Assembly (NCBI GenBank): GCA_017527865.1
Contig: JAFXPN010000001.1
Span: 47,410 to 111,409 of the forward strand
Direction: 5' to 3'
From: Clostridiales bacterium
GTDB lineage: Bacteria; Bacillota; Clostridia; Saccharofermentanales; Saccharofermentanaceae
DNA length: 64,000 nt
Shown here: piece after piece, positions 53,276 through 61,672 of the stretch
Layout: each line of letters begins with the position of its first letter
How positions within the stretch are numbered: the stretch's first letter is position 1
The notes under the pieces: generated by a model
Told to the model about the DNA's origin: nothing
The model's input: the letters and a program-made list of their open reading frames with translations, nothing else
Database searches by the model: none
Made by a program: the position numbers and the translations under genes

Positions 53276-54190
53276 ATGAGCGAGATGATCTTACAAGCCC
53301 AAGGTCTTTGCAAGAGTTACGGGAAAAAACCTGTTCTGTACAATGTCGACCTTAAGATTGATAAAGGCGATATATACGGTCTTGTCGGCAAGAACGGCGC
53401 CGGAAAGACCACCCTGATGAGGATCATGACCGGTCTGCAGGTTCCGACAGCAGGAACGATCGAATACGGATTTGACCGCAGAAGACTGGGTTCTGTAGGT
53501 GCCCTTGTAGAGCTGCCGTCCATATATGCCAATAAGTCAGCTTATGAGAATATGAAATTCCAGTATCTGAACCTGGGGCTTCCGGCCGACGGTTCGATCC
53601 ATGATATCCTGAGACTCGTCGGCCTCGACAACACAGGCAATAAGAAGGCGGGGAAATTCTCGCTCGGAATGAGACAGCGTCTGGGCATTGCCATAGCCAT
53701 GGTTGGCGATCCGGAAGTTCTTATCCTGGATGAACCCATAAACGGACTCGATCCGCAGGGTATCATCGGCATAAGGGATCTGCTCCTTAAACTCAACCGC
53801 GAAAAGGGTATCACCATAATCATCTCGAGTCATATCCTGTCCGAATTATCGAAGCTTGCCACGAGATTCGCTTTTATCGATGACGGCAGGATCATCCGCG
53901 AGTGTTCTGCTTATGATATCGAGAATGCCGGTGAGAAGCTTATGATCATCTCTGCTGACAGACCCTCCGATCTGAGTGTCGTCCTTAATACAAAGGGATA
54001 CAGATCCGAGACCGTCAGTAATCCCGATAAAGTAACGATACACGGAGAAGTGGATATTACGGATGTCGTTCTTCTCGCAAGGGATGAAGGGATAAAGATA
54101 ACGGATCTTAAGACTGTCGAGACCGATCTCGAGGATTTCTATGTCGGAATAGTTGGAGGTAACAGGAATGCAGCAGCTTCTCAGATTTGA
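53276..54190 (+). CDS. ABC transporter ATP-binding protein (BcrA/NatA type)
   Basis: 304 residues from ATG 53276 with GAAGGGA upstream; the frame is open further 5' without a ribosome binding site. Walker A GKNGAGKT, signature SLGMRQRLGIAIAM and Walker B VLILDEPINGLDPQG are intact. The C-terminal domain of about 80 residues is seen in exporters such as bacitracin or lantibiotic resistance ATPases. It works with the permease gene that starts within its end. Confidence 0.88.
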   Translation: MSEMILQAQGLCKSYGKKPVLYNVDLKIDKGDIYGLVGKNGAGKTTLMRIMTGLQVPTAGTIEYGFDRRRLGSVGALVELPSIYANKSAYENMKFQYLNLGLPADGSIHDILRLVGLDNTGNKKAGKFSLGMRQRLGIAIAMVGDPEVLILDEPINGLDPQGIIGIRDLLLKLNREKGITIIISSHILSELSKLATRFAFIDDGRIIRECSAYDIENAGEKLMIISADRPSDLSVVLNTKGYRSETVSNPDKVTIHGEVDITDVVLLARDEGIKITDLKTVETDLEDFYVGIVGGNRNAAASQI

Positions 54191-55217
54191 GTATTACAGG
54201 ATACTTAAGAGCAAGTTCATCTGGGTGATAGCGGGCTTGTGCGTTCTGCTTCCGGTGCTTGCCGCCGTCGCTCTTCAGGTGATCTATATAAATTTCGGCG
54301 AAGAGGATGAGATCATCGAGCTTTTAAGCGGGAAAAATCACGTGCGATGCTTTACATGGTATGTCATCGCTTATTTTTACGAGCGTATCCCGCTGATGCT
54401 GGCGTTGTTTATTCCGCTTTTTATCGGCCGCGATTACAGGGACGGTGTTATCAGGAATAAGCTGACGGCAGGTCACACGAGACTTGAGATATTCTCGAGT
54501 GTTGTGATCCCCCAGGTCACGGTTACGGCAGGGCTTAGCATCATATATGTATTGTCGGGGATTGCGGCGATGGCCTGCACGAGGATAGGCGCGGATGTCA
54601 ACGGCGGTGAGATGTTCCTCCGCGCAGTCCCTCTGCTCCTGTCACTTATTGCCACTGCTATCCTGTTCTGTGCGATATCCCTGCTGATAAAGAGCAGGGC
54701 GGGGACGGTGGTGCTGTGCATCGCATTCGTATTCTCATTCGGGATGTTCTCGCTGCTCGCATATAATTTCTCGTACAGCAGGAAGACTGTCAGATCTTAT
54801 GTGGAGGTATATAACGAGGCCTTAGAATCAAGCGGATACGCCTTTCCTGATGATATGAGGATAGAAGAGGACGATTACTTTAATGCAGGATGGTATATAG
54901 GGCGTCCTCTGTTCCTTGCAACCAATGCGGGACTAGGCAAGGAATTTGTCTCGGATTTTACAAGCATGATCTCACTTGATGAGGATGATTCATTCTCTTA
55001 TCCCAAAAAACTTGTGAGGATGGGATATATGGAGAATATGAGCTTATCGCTCCTGATGGGCAATTACGGATCGTACCTTATCGACCTCGATGATGTTGAA
55101 GGCGCATATGTCAAATTCCAGGATGCGGAGCTTGAATACAATATCAAATCCATATTGTGGGGCGCCGCATACTTTGCCGGAGGATATGCCCTGTTCAGAA
55201 AAAAGAACATTTTCTGA
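54168..55217 (+). CDS. ABC-2 type transporter permease
   Basis: 349 residues from ATG 54168, eight bases after GGAGGT; a TTG at 54153 precedes it. One helix at the N-terminus (WVIAGLCVLLPVLAAVALQVI), then a soluble loop and about five further helices (MLALFIPLFIGRDYRDGVIRNKL, LLSLIATAILFCAISLLI). The FIGRDYRDGVIRNKLTAG segment is typical of the BcrB/NatB-type partner. The exported substrate is unknown. Confidence 0.82.
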   Translation: MQQLLRFEYYRILKSKFIWVIAGLCVLLPVLAAVALQVIYINFGEEDEIIELLSGKNHVRCFTWYVIAYFYERIPLMLALFIPLFIGRDYRDGVIRNKLTAGHTRLEIFSSVVIPQVTVTAGLSIIYVLSGIAAMACTRIGADVNGGEMFLRAVPLLLSLIATAILFCAISLLIKSRAGTVVLCIAFVFSFGMFSLLAYNFSYSRKTVRSYVEVYNEALESSGYAFPDDMRIEEDDYFNAGWYIGRPLFLATNAGLGKEFVSDFTSMISLDEDDSFSYPKKLVRMGYMENMSLSLLMGNYGSYLIDLDDVEGAYVKFQDAELEYNIKSILWGAAYFAGGYALFRKKNIF

Positions 55218-55234
55218 TCGGTGCCGAAAATCGG

Positions 55235-55262
55235 TTGACATAACAAAGTTCTGTGTTAAAAT
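55235..55262 (+). promoter_or_regulatory. Strong promoter upstream of the zinc-ribbon and sigma factor genes
   Basis: Perfect TTGACA (55235-55240), 16-base spacer and TAAAAT (55257-55262) with TGT directly before it. It is one of the best matches to the sigma-A consensus in the window. The leader to ATG 55352 is about 85 bases. Confidence 0.75.
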
Positions 55263-55351
55263 GTAATGTGCACTTTAATGCGGTACTATGCCCTTTTCGC
55301 GCAAAAAACCGCTTCGGTGCATATAGACTTGACAACAAAAAGGCGGTATTA

Positions 55352-56110
55352 ATGGCTATTATTCAAGGCATGTGCAGGAACTGCGGATCCCTTATCATGT
55401 TCGATGACAGGGACGGGCAGTGTGAATGCGTTTTCTGCCACTGTGTATTCCCTTCCTCGGAAGCGGTGGAGATCTTCAACAATCCGGAAGGCAGGACATT
55501 TCCTAACGAGAGATACGAGGTTCCCGAAGGTAATTCAAAACATAATGCAACACGCGTTTTCTCAGCCGAGAGCCTGGAGAAACAGATCGCGAGAGACGAA
55601 CTCCGCAGGGCAAACAGCGAAGAACGCAAGGATAACGAATTCGAGGTTCAGGCAAAGGATGTTAAGGCTCCTAAGAAGCTGGTGATCGGTCTTTGGGCCG
55701 GTTTTGCCGCTGTAGTCGCTCTGATCCTTGCAATATCCTTTCCTCTGTATAAATCGAGGACTGCGCTTCGTGAAGATATAGAAGCATCTATAAATTCAGT
55801 ATTTGACGGTGTTGTTACAGTAGACACGACAACGGATGCTGAAGGGAAGTTCTATAACGGGTTCTCGGTCTTCGGACAAAAGTGCCAGTACATGAACGCG
55901 ATAACTACAGAATCATTGACAGAGCAGGATGCAATAGACGTTTACAACAATTACTGCGTCTTGAGGGCAGAGAAGATCGGTGACGGAAGCAGTGATATCT
56001 ACAGCGGGGTAAAGGTGAAGCTTTACTGCGCGGGCGGGTATTACACTGTTACCGGCGAACAGGAAGCCGTGAACGTTGTGTTCACGGAAGATGAGGGAAC
56101 GGAGGGTTAA
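55352..56110 (+). CDS. Zinc-ribbon membrane protein of unknown function
   Basis: 252 residues from ATG 55352. An N-terminal zinc ribbon (CRNCG and CECVFCHC) is followed by a charged linker, one membrane helix (about 112-134, VIGLWAGFAAVVALILAISFPL) and an extracytoplasmic domain. I know no named family for the outer part. The gene ends three bases before the primary sigma factor gene and shares its promoter. Its job may be linked to that, but nothing shows it. Confidence 0.65.
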   Translation: MAIIQGMCRNCGSLIMFDDRDGQCECVFCHCVFPSSEAVEIFNNPEGRTFPNERYEVPEGNSKHNATRVFSAESLEKQIARDELRRANSEERKDNEFEVQAKDVKAPKKLVIGLWAGFAAVVALILAISFPLYKSRTALREDIEASINSVFDGVVTVDTTTDAEGKFYNGFSVFGQKCQYMNAITTESLTEQDAIDVYNNYCVLRAEKIGDGSSDIYSGVKVKLYCAGGYYTVTGEQEAVNVVFTEDEGTEG

Positions 56111-56113
56111 GAT

Positions 56114-57922
56114 ATGGCTGCGGCAAAGAAGACAACAACTGCAAAGAAGACAACTGCAAAGAAGACAACTGCTAAGAAGACTACTGCTAAGAAGGCTGAG
56201 CCGTCCAAGACTGCAGCAACTAAGAAGACTGCATCCAAGGCTTCTTCCAAGAGCACGGCTTCGAAGAGCGGTACTGCTAAGAAGACAACTGTTAAGAAGG
56301 CTGAGTCATCCAAGGCTGCTACATCTAAGAAGACCGCGTCCAAGGCTTCTTCCAAGAGTACGGCTTCAAAGAGCGGTGCAGCAAAGAAGACAACCGCTGC
56401 CAAGACCGCTTCTTCAAAGACCTCTGCATCCAAGAAGGCTCCTGCCAAGACAGAAAAGGCCCCGGCCAAGAAGGCAACGGCTAAGAAGGCTGAGTCATCC
56501 AAGGCTGCTGCATCTAAGAAGACTGCGTCCAAGGCTTCTTCCAAGAGCACGGCTTCCAAGAGCGGAACAGCAAAGAAGACAACCGCTGCCAAGACCGCTT
56601 CTGCAAAGACTGAAAAGGCCCCGGCCAAGAAGTCTTCGACAGCAAAGAGCACTTCTTCGAAGACAGAGGCTAAGGCCGCATCAAATAAGGCTCCTGCCAA
56701 GTCTTCCGCTAAGAAGACCGAATCAAAGAAGGCGTCAGAAAAAGAAGAAATCAGGAAGTCTTCTTCCAAGAAGCAGTCTGCTGCAAAGTCTTCCTCAAAG
56801 AAGGAAGCCGCTAAGCCGGAAGAAACTGCAGCGCCTGAAACCCGGGACAGCGTTGAGGTTACGGAAGACATCTCTGAACTTGTGTCTCAGTTAAAGCTTA
56901 TGGCTTCCGGGAGAGATAACTCGATCACGGAAGGTGAATTCGATCTTCTGATGATGGAGAAAGAGGTATCTCCCGAAGTATCCGAGAAGCTTCTCTCAAA
57001 GCTCTCATCGCTCAAGATCAAGATAGTTCCGGATGTGGAAGACGATGATGATCTGACGGATGATGGCGTCATGGTATCCGCGTCGGAAGAGATCAATGTC
57101 GATGACTCCGTCCGTATGTACCTGAAAGAGATCGGTAAGATCTCATTGCTCAATGCTGAGCAGGAGAAAGAGCTTGCCCAGAGAATGCAGGACGGTGATA
57201 CGGATGCCAAGAATACTCTTGTCGAATCCAACTTGAGACTTGTTGTCTCGATCGCCAAGAAGTACATGAACAGGGGACTGTCATTGCTTGACCTTATTCA
57301 GGAGGGCAATATCGGTCTTATCAAGGCAGTTGATAAATTTGATTATTCGAAGGGCTTTAAATTTTCCACATATGCTACATGGTGGATACGTCAGGCCATA
57401 ACAAGAGCCATTGCCGATCAGGCGAGAACGATCCGTATTCCGGTTCATATGGTCGAGACCATCAATAAGCTTACGAGGGTTCAGCGTCAGCTGATCCAGG
57501 ATCTCGGCAGAGAGCCTACAATTGATGAACTTGCGGAGAAGATGAATATGCCGGTGGATAAGATCAGGGATATCCAGAGGATCTCGCAGGATCCGGTATC
57601 GATCGATAAGCCGGTCGGCGAAGAGGAAGATTCACATCTGGTTGATTTCATTCCGAGCGAAGAATATGTTTCGCCTGACGATGAAGTGTCCAGAGACCTT
57701 CTCAAAGAGGATCTTATTAAGGTCCTGGATCTTCTTACCGAGAGAGAGGCGAAAGTCATAAGACTGAGATTCGGTCTTGATGACGATAAGCAAAGAACAC
57801 TTGAAGAGGTGGGAAGAAGCCTCGGGGTTACCAGAGAGAGGATCAGGCAGATCGAGGCCAAGGCGATAAGGAAGCTCGGAAGATCTTCATACGCCAAGCG
57901 TCTTGAAGGGTATACGGACTAA
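56114..57922 (+). CDS. sigA: Primary RNA polymerase sigma factor (RpoD/SigA) with a histone-H1-like N-terminal extension
   Basis: 602 residues. Residues 1-244 are low complexity, mostly Lys, Ala, Ser and Thr, with repeats such as [12 protein letters not shown] and [14 protein letters not shown] region 1.1-like segment ([25 protein letters not shown]) starts near 252; regions 1.2 to 4 follow, with [27 protein letters not shown] from residue 373, [14 protein letters not shown], and region 4.2 [24 protein letters not shown]. Normal SigA proteins have about 370 residues, so the core is standard and the tail is extra. The gene is three bases behind the zinc-ribbon gene. Confidence 0.95.
   Translation: MAAAKKTTTAKKTTAKKTTAKKTTAKKAEPSKTAATKKTASKASSKSTASKSGTAKKTTVKKAESSKAATSKKTASKASSKSTASKSGAAKKTTAAKTASSKTSASKKAPAKTEKAPAKKATAKKAESSKAAASKKTASKASSKSTASKSGTAKKTTAAKTASAKTEKAPAKKSSTAKSTSSKTEAKAASNKAPAKSSAKKTESKKASEKEEIRKSSSKKQSAAKSSSKKEAAKPEETAAPETRDSVEVTEDISELVSQLKLMASGRDNSITEGEFDLLMMEKEVSPEVSEKLLSKLSSLKIKIVPDVEDDDDLTDDGVMVSASEEINVDDSVRMYLKEIGKISLLNAEQEKELAQRMQDGDTDAKNTLVESNLRLVVSIAKKYMNRGLSLLDLIQEGNIGLIKAVDKFDYSKGFKFSTYATWWIRQAITRAIADQARTIRIPVHMVETINKLTRVQRQLIQDLGREPTIDELAEKMNMPVDKIRDIQRISQDPVSIDKPVGEEEDSHLVDFIPSEEYVSPDDEVSRDLLKEDLIKVLDLLTEREAKVIRLRFGLDDDKQRTLEEVGRSLGVTRERIRQIEAKAIRKLGRSSYAKRLEGYTD
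56221..56580 (+). repeat. Direct repeats inside the sigA extension
   Basis: A block of about 60 bases (TAAGAAGACTGC, then CTTCTTCCAAGAGCACGGCTTC) occurs three times, beginning at 56221, 56326 and 56515, with a few base differences. The distances (105 and 189 bases) are multiples of three. Shorter 12-base units precede them at 56135-56190. Confidence 0.85.
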
Positions 57923-57933
57923 GGCCTTTCACG

Positions 57934-59427
57934 ATGTTTTCCGAGAGGCGGGCATACTCTTTTCATAAAGGATTTAATTCTGACAACGCTTTGAATTTTT
58001 CAAAGCGTTCGTCTTTAGATTATGAAATAATGCTCGAACGGGTATATCCGTCCAGACTGATCATCCCGATGCTCCAGCATTACGGGAAAGAATGCATTCC
58101 CATCGTTAAGCCCGGACAACAGGTTACCATTGGTCAATGCGTCGGAGTTCCCGAGCAGGGGACGATGGGCGTGCCCGTTCACAGCGGGATATCGGGAACG
58201 GTAGATAAGATAAAGCCGATAGTGCTGCCGGACGAGCGGATCTGCCGTGCCGTCTTTATCGAAGGTGACAGGAAAAGAACATTTCATCCGTCGGTAAGGC
58301 CCAGGAACAATGTAAATATCAGCGCTTCTTCCGTAATGGGGATCGTGCGTGATGCCGGGATCGTCGGCATGGGCGGGGAAGGAGTTCCGACCATAGCCAA
58401 GATAAACAGGGCAAGAAGACTTAAGGTAAAGGAACTGCTGGTCAACTGTCTTCAGAGTGAACCTTTTGCCCAGTCAGATTATCTTCTGATAAATGAATAT
58501 GCTGATTACATAATAATGGGCGCGGTTGCCGCTGCCGGAGCCTGTGGCGTTCATGTCATCAATATCCTTATCTCGAAGGACAGAAAAAAAGAGATAATGG
58601 CATTAAGGAGCGCCATGGAAAGAAGCTTTTCGATGTACTCGGGCTTCGCCTTCAACTTCGTGCATCTTAAGCCGAGATATCCCCAGGGCTACTACAGGCT
58701 TGTTGCAAGAGCGCTTTATGATGTCGAGCTCGAAGAAGGGGATTCGATCGAGAAACGCTGCGGAGCCGTAATGTTCAACTGTGCCACGGTCTATGCCTGT
58801 TGGAACGCGATCGCCGAGAGCATGCCTCTGGTGTCGCGTGTCATCAGCATCAATAATGAAGACGGACTCGACCACAATGTGATAGCCCCTGTCGGCACTC
58901 CTGTGTCAGAGCTTCTCGACTCGGTAAACGGTCTTGATAATACATCGAAGAACATTATCTGGGGAAATTGCTTTACGGGACTGCCCGTGAAGGATCCCGA
59001 TATGACGCCTGTAATAAAGACAACAACGGGGATCAGCCTTGTCCGTGAACGTCCGGATCAGGTACTGCCGTGCTCCGGATGCGGAAGATGCGCGGATGTG
59101 TGTCCTTATGATCTTCATCCCAATATTCTGCGCAGTCTGATAAAAGCGGGAAAGTATGATACCGCGGATGATTTTAATGCAGCGCGGTGCATCGCATGCG
59201 GAGCTTGTTCATATATCTGTCCTGCCAATATCGATCTGTCGGAAACTGTCGGAGCCTATGCATCCGCCAAAAGAAAGAGAGGGATCTTTCCGTATAACGG
59301 GGCAGGAGACAGGGATCTTCTTGATGACCCGTCCCTCCTGACTGTAAACGCAGTAAGGGCCGATGAGGTCAAACAGCCTGAATCCGACAGCCTTAAGCTT
59401 CCGTTCGAAGGGTGGGACGGACAATGA
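57934..59427 (+). CDS. rnfC: RnfC-like NADH-binding iron-sulfur subunit
   Basis: 497 residues. The N-terminal PIVKPGQQVTIGQCVG and PVHSGISGTVDKI segments and the flavin/NAD loop GIVGMGGEGVPT follow RnfC. The conserved NGAECEPY appears as NCLQSEPF. Two 4Fe-4S motifs, CSGCGRCADVCPYDL and CIACGACSYICPANIDL, are intact. RnfC is the NADH-oxidising arm of the Rnf sodium/proton pump. It starts 11 bases after sigA with a weak ribosome binding site. Its end overlaps rnfD. Confidence 0.8.
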   Translation: MFSERRAYSFHKGFNSDNALNFSKRSSLDYEIMLERVYPSRLIIPMLQHYGKECIPIVKPGQQVTIGQCVGVPEQGTMGVPVHSGISGTVDKIKPIVLPDERICRAVFIEGDRKRTFHPSVRPRNNVNISASSVMGIVRDAGIVGMGGEGVPTIAKINRARRLKVKELLVNCLQSEPFAQSDYLLINEYADYIIMGAVAAAGACGVHVINILISKDRKKEIMALRSAMERSFSMYSGFAFNFVHLKPRYPQGYYRLVARALYDVELEEGDSIEKRCGAVMFNCATVYACWNAIAESMPLVSRVISINNEDGLDHNVIAPVGTPVSELLDSVNGLDNTSKNIIWGNCFTGLPVKDPDMTPVIKTTTGISLVRERPDQVLPCSGCGRCADVCPYDLHPNILRSLIKAGKYDTADDFNAARCIACGACSYICPANIDLSETVGAYASAKRKRGIFPYNGAGDRDLLDDPSLLTVNAVRADEVKQPESDSLKLPFEGWDGQ

Positions 59428-60374
59428 CGGGAATGATAAATGCACCTTATATCCATACCGGGATGAACGGAGTGTATCTTTGTGCCGTCAGGCTCTTATC
59501 CGTTGTTCCGCTCATAACGGCGGCGGTGATCTTCTACGGTATCCGCGCTGCCGTGCTGATCATGTTCTGCTCCGCGGCTTTTGCGGCATCGGATATCTTA
59601 TTTGACCGTCTGCGGCATTCATCCAGGGACAGCATCCTCAATTCTTTGTATTGCGGCGCCCTTCTGGCTCTCCTGCTTCCTCCCGATACTCCTCTTTACA
59701 TTGCTTTTACGGGCGTGCTCTTCGCGTGTGGCATCGTCAGGCATCTTTCCGGAGGAAAGGGATCGGGTTTCTTAAGTCCCGTTGCTATGGGCCGGTTCAT
59801 CGTCAGGGTACTTTTCCCGGCAAATGAAGGAGCCCTTGCAATGCCTTGTGAGGGGAGAGCTTATATAAAGAGCCTTGTATTCGGATCTGAAGCGTACATG
59901 ACGGTATCGACAGACGAGTATTATACGGCCGAGCTGGCGGTAGGCAGATTCCCTTCGTTTCTCGGAACTTCCTTCTTTTTCCTGATGCTGGCTGCCCTTA
60001 TATACCTCATCGCGAAAAGAGCAGTCAAGGCCTACATTCCTGTCTCTTATTTTCTGATGCTGTTCATACTCATGATCCTTCGGCATATGTTTTCCGGCGG
60101 TCCGGATCCCGTGATATTTATGATCACTTCGGGTGTAATGTTTACAGCGGCTTTTCTTCTCAATGATGATGAGACGATACGGCCTTTCGGAGTGCCGGCG
60201 GCGGCCCAGGCATTTTTGTGCGCATTTTTGACATTCGCCCTGTCGTTCGTAACGGCTGGGATAGATCTTATCGTCGTTCCCGTATTGCTGACCGGCGCTC
60301 TGACGGGGATGTTTGATTACTCTGAAGCGGTTTTGCGTGCGGTAAAGGAGGACAGACTCCGTGTTAAGCCGTGA
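59424..60374 (+). CDS. rnfD: RnfD-like membrane subunit without the FMN-binding threonine
   Basis: 316 residues from ATG 59424, overlapping rnfC by four bases. About nine helices. The family pattern is visible in NAPYIHTGMNGVYLCAVRLLSVVPLITAAVI, GALLALLLPPDTPLYIA, GGKGSGFLSPVAMGRF and SGVMFTAAFLLNDD. The canonical DAVTGAT motif, whose last Thr carries covalent FMN, aligns without gaps to DEYYTAE (164-170), so the anchor is Glu170. Family assignment is good; electron transfer through FMN looks lost. Confidence 0.72.
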   Translation: MTGMINAPYIHTGMNGVYLCAVRLLSVVPLITAAVIFYGIRAAVLIMFCSAAFAASDILFDRLRHSSRDSILNSLYCGALLALLLPPDTPLYIAFTGVLFACGIVRHLSGGKGSGFLSPVAMGRFIVRVLFPANEGALAMPCEGRAYIKSLVFGSEAYMTVSTDEYYTAELAVGRFPSFLGTSFFFLMLAALIYLIAKRAVKAYIPVSYFLMLFILMILRHMFSGGPDPVIFMITSGVMFTAAFLLNDDETIRPFGVPAAAQAFLCAFLTFALSFVTAGIDLIVVPVLLTGALTGMFDYSEAVLRAVKEDRLRVKP

Positions 60375-61671
60375 GAAGATCATCCGTTTTACCTTTGAAG
60401 GAGCCGCGCTTGTTGTCTTTGGCATCATCATCTCCCTGCTTGCTATGGTCCTGACGGACTCGAGCACAAATCGCCGCATTCAAAACGGATACCGCCAAAG
60501 CTTCGGGACTGTACTCGATGCAACTTCGTATGAACCGGTTCAAAGTCCTCTTATCAAGGCTTATTCAGGTGTCGAATATGTTTATGAGGGGCTCGATGAA
60601 GACGGCAATCCTGTAGGATATATCGTTGCCGTTTCCGTTGTCGACCGCGCGACGGGACTTCCGCTTGAACTGCTCGTAGGGGTCGATCATAACACGGCAG
60701 AACTTACCGGTATAGCAAGGGCAGCTGAAGATACCCGCGGATCGTCTGTTACGGATGATGATATAGCTCAGATAGAGCAGCAGATCACCGGACAACAGAT
60801 CCCTGTTGCATATGGTATCTCCGAGAATATGCAGGAACAGGATATTACGGGTGTTCCTGTCTTAGCGGGGCTTAATGACGGTATATATTATGCCCAGAAC
60901 CTTGAGGCAGACCGTTCGGGATATATAGATTATGTCGAGATAAGTATCGAGAACGGGTTTATCACCTCTGTTCAGTGGGATGCATTTAATGTGGACATGA
61001 ACATCAAGAACAGGAGGCAATCGGCGCTTGACGGGGTGTATTCCGTTTCAGGCCTTGACTGGGCTACCCAATCCTATCTTCTGTGTCATGCCCTGATCGA
61101 TGTACAGGATCCTGATCTCCTTGCGATGAAATCGGACGGAACTACTGATATCGTTGACGGCGTAACGGTAAATATCAGAACATTCATCGATCTTGTAAAC
61201 GAGTGTATAGGTAATTCCCGTGCCGGGTTTGATAAAGATATGTACTTCGCAGGTTTGCAGGAGATTACGGATTCTCTTTTCGCTGCTGATTTTGAGTCGC
61301 TCGGGATAGTCAACGATGAAGGTTTTATTGTGTTCTCTTTTGAGGACTACCCGGGCGTGTTCGTTACGGAGGACGGAACAGGTGTTAATGTCAGACAGAA
61401 AGTAACGGGCGATATGACAGATTATACTTCTCCTTCTGCAGTGGGACTATACAGATATAATGAAGAGGGATCATCTGTTACCGGCAGCGAGGACGGTGTC
61501 AGAGAGGATGCCACATCTTATGGTAATGACAGCATCGACGGTATCCCGATATCCCAGATCAAGACATACATCGACGGGATCGACGGGCGGATTGCCGCAA
61601 CTTCCGATATCGTTACTGCCGTCAATACGTCATACAGATTCCTGAAGGATTATCTCAATTGGATGGCATAA
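60361..61671 (+). CDS. rnfG: RnfG-like subunit without the FMN-binding threonine
   Basis: 436 residues from GTG 60361 with AGGAG upstream. One N-terminal membrane helix (about 14-32) anchors an extracytoplasmic FMN_bind-like part (VGVDHNTAELTGIARAAEDT), followed by a second related stretch (YIDYVEISIENGFITSVQWDAFN). The SGATxTS motif, where Thr binds FMN, corresponds to DGRIAATS (408-415) with Ile411 in the FMN position. At about twice the usual length this is an unusual RnfG. It follows rnfD in the canonical order and overlaps it. Confidence 0.55.
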   Translation: MLSREKIIRFTFEGAALVVFGIIISLLAMVLTDSSTNRRIQNGYRQSFGTVLDATSYEPVQSPLIKAYSGVEYVYEGLDEDGNPVGYIVAVSVVDRATGLPLELLVGVDHNTAELTGIARAAEDTRGSSVTDDDIAQIEQQITGQQIPVAYGISENMQEQDITGVPVLAGLNDGIYYAQNLEADRSGYIDYVEISIENGFITSVQWDAFNVDMNIKNRRQSALDGVYSVSGLDWATQSYLLCHALIDVQDPDLLAMKSDGTTDIVDGVTVNIRTFIDLVNECIGNSRAGFDKDMYFAGLQEITDSLFAADFESLGIVNDEGFIVFSFEDYPGVFVTEDGTGVNVRQKVTGDMTDYTSPSAVGLYRYNEEGSSVTGSEDGVREDATSYGNDSIDGIPISQIKTYIDGIDGRIAATSDIVTAVNTSYRFLKDYLNWMA

Positions 61672-61672
61672 G

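Noticed and set aside
56221..56580. Repeat array as a CRISPR
   Set aside because: Units have no constant spacers and all lie in frame inside a coding sequence.
56107..56871. Open frame of 254 codons on the minus strand and an Arg-rich frame of 272 codons on the plus strand (56076-56894)
   Set aside because: Both are by-products of the Lys/Ala codon repeats of sigA; they have no ribosome binding site and low-complexity composition.
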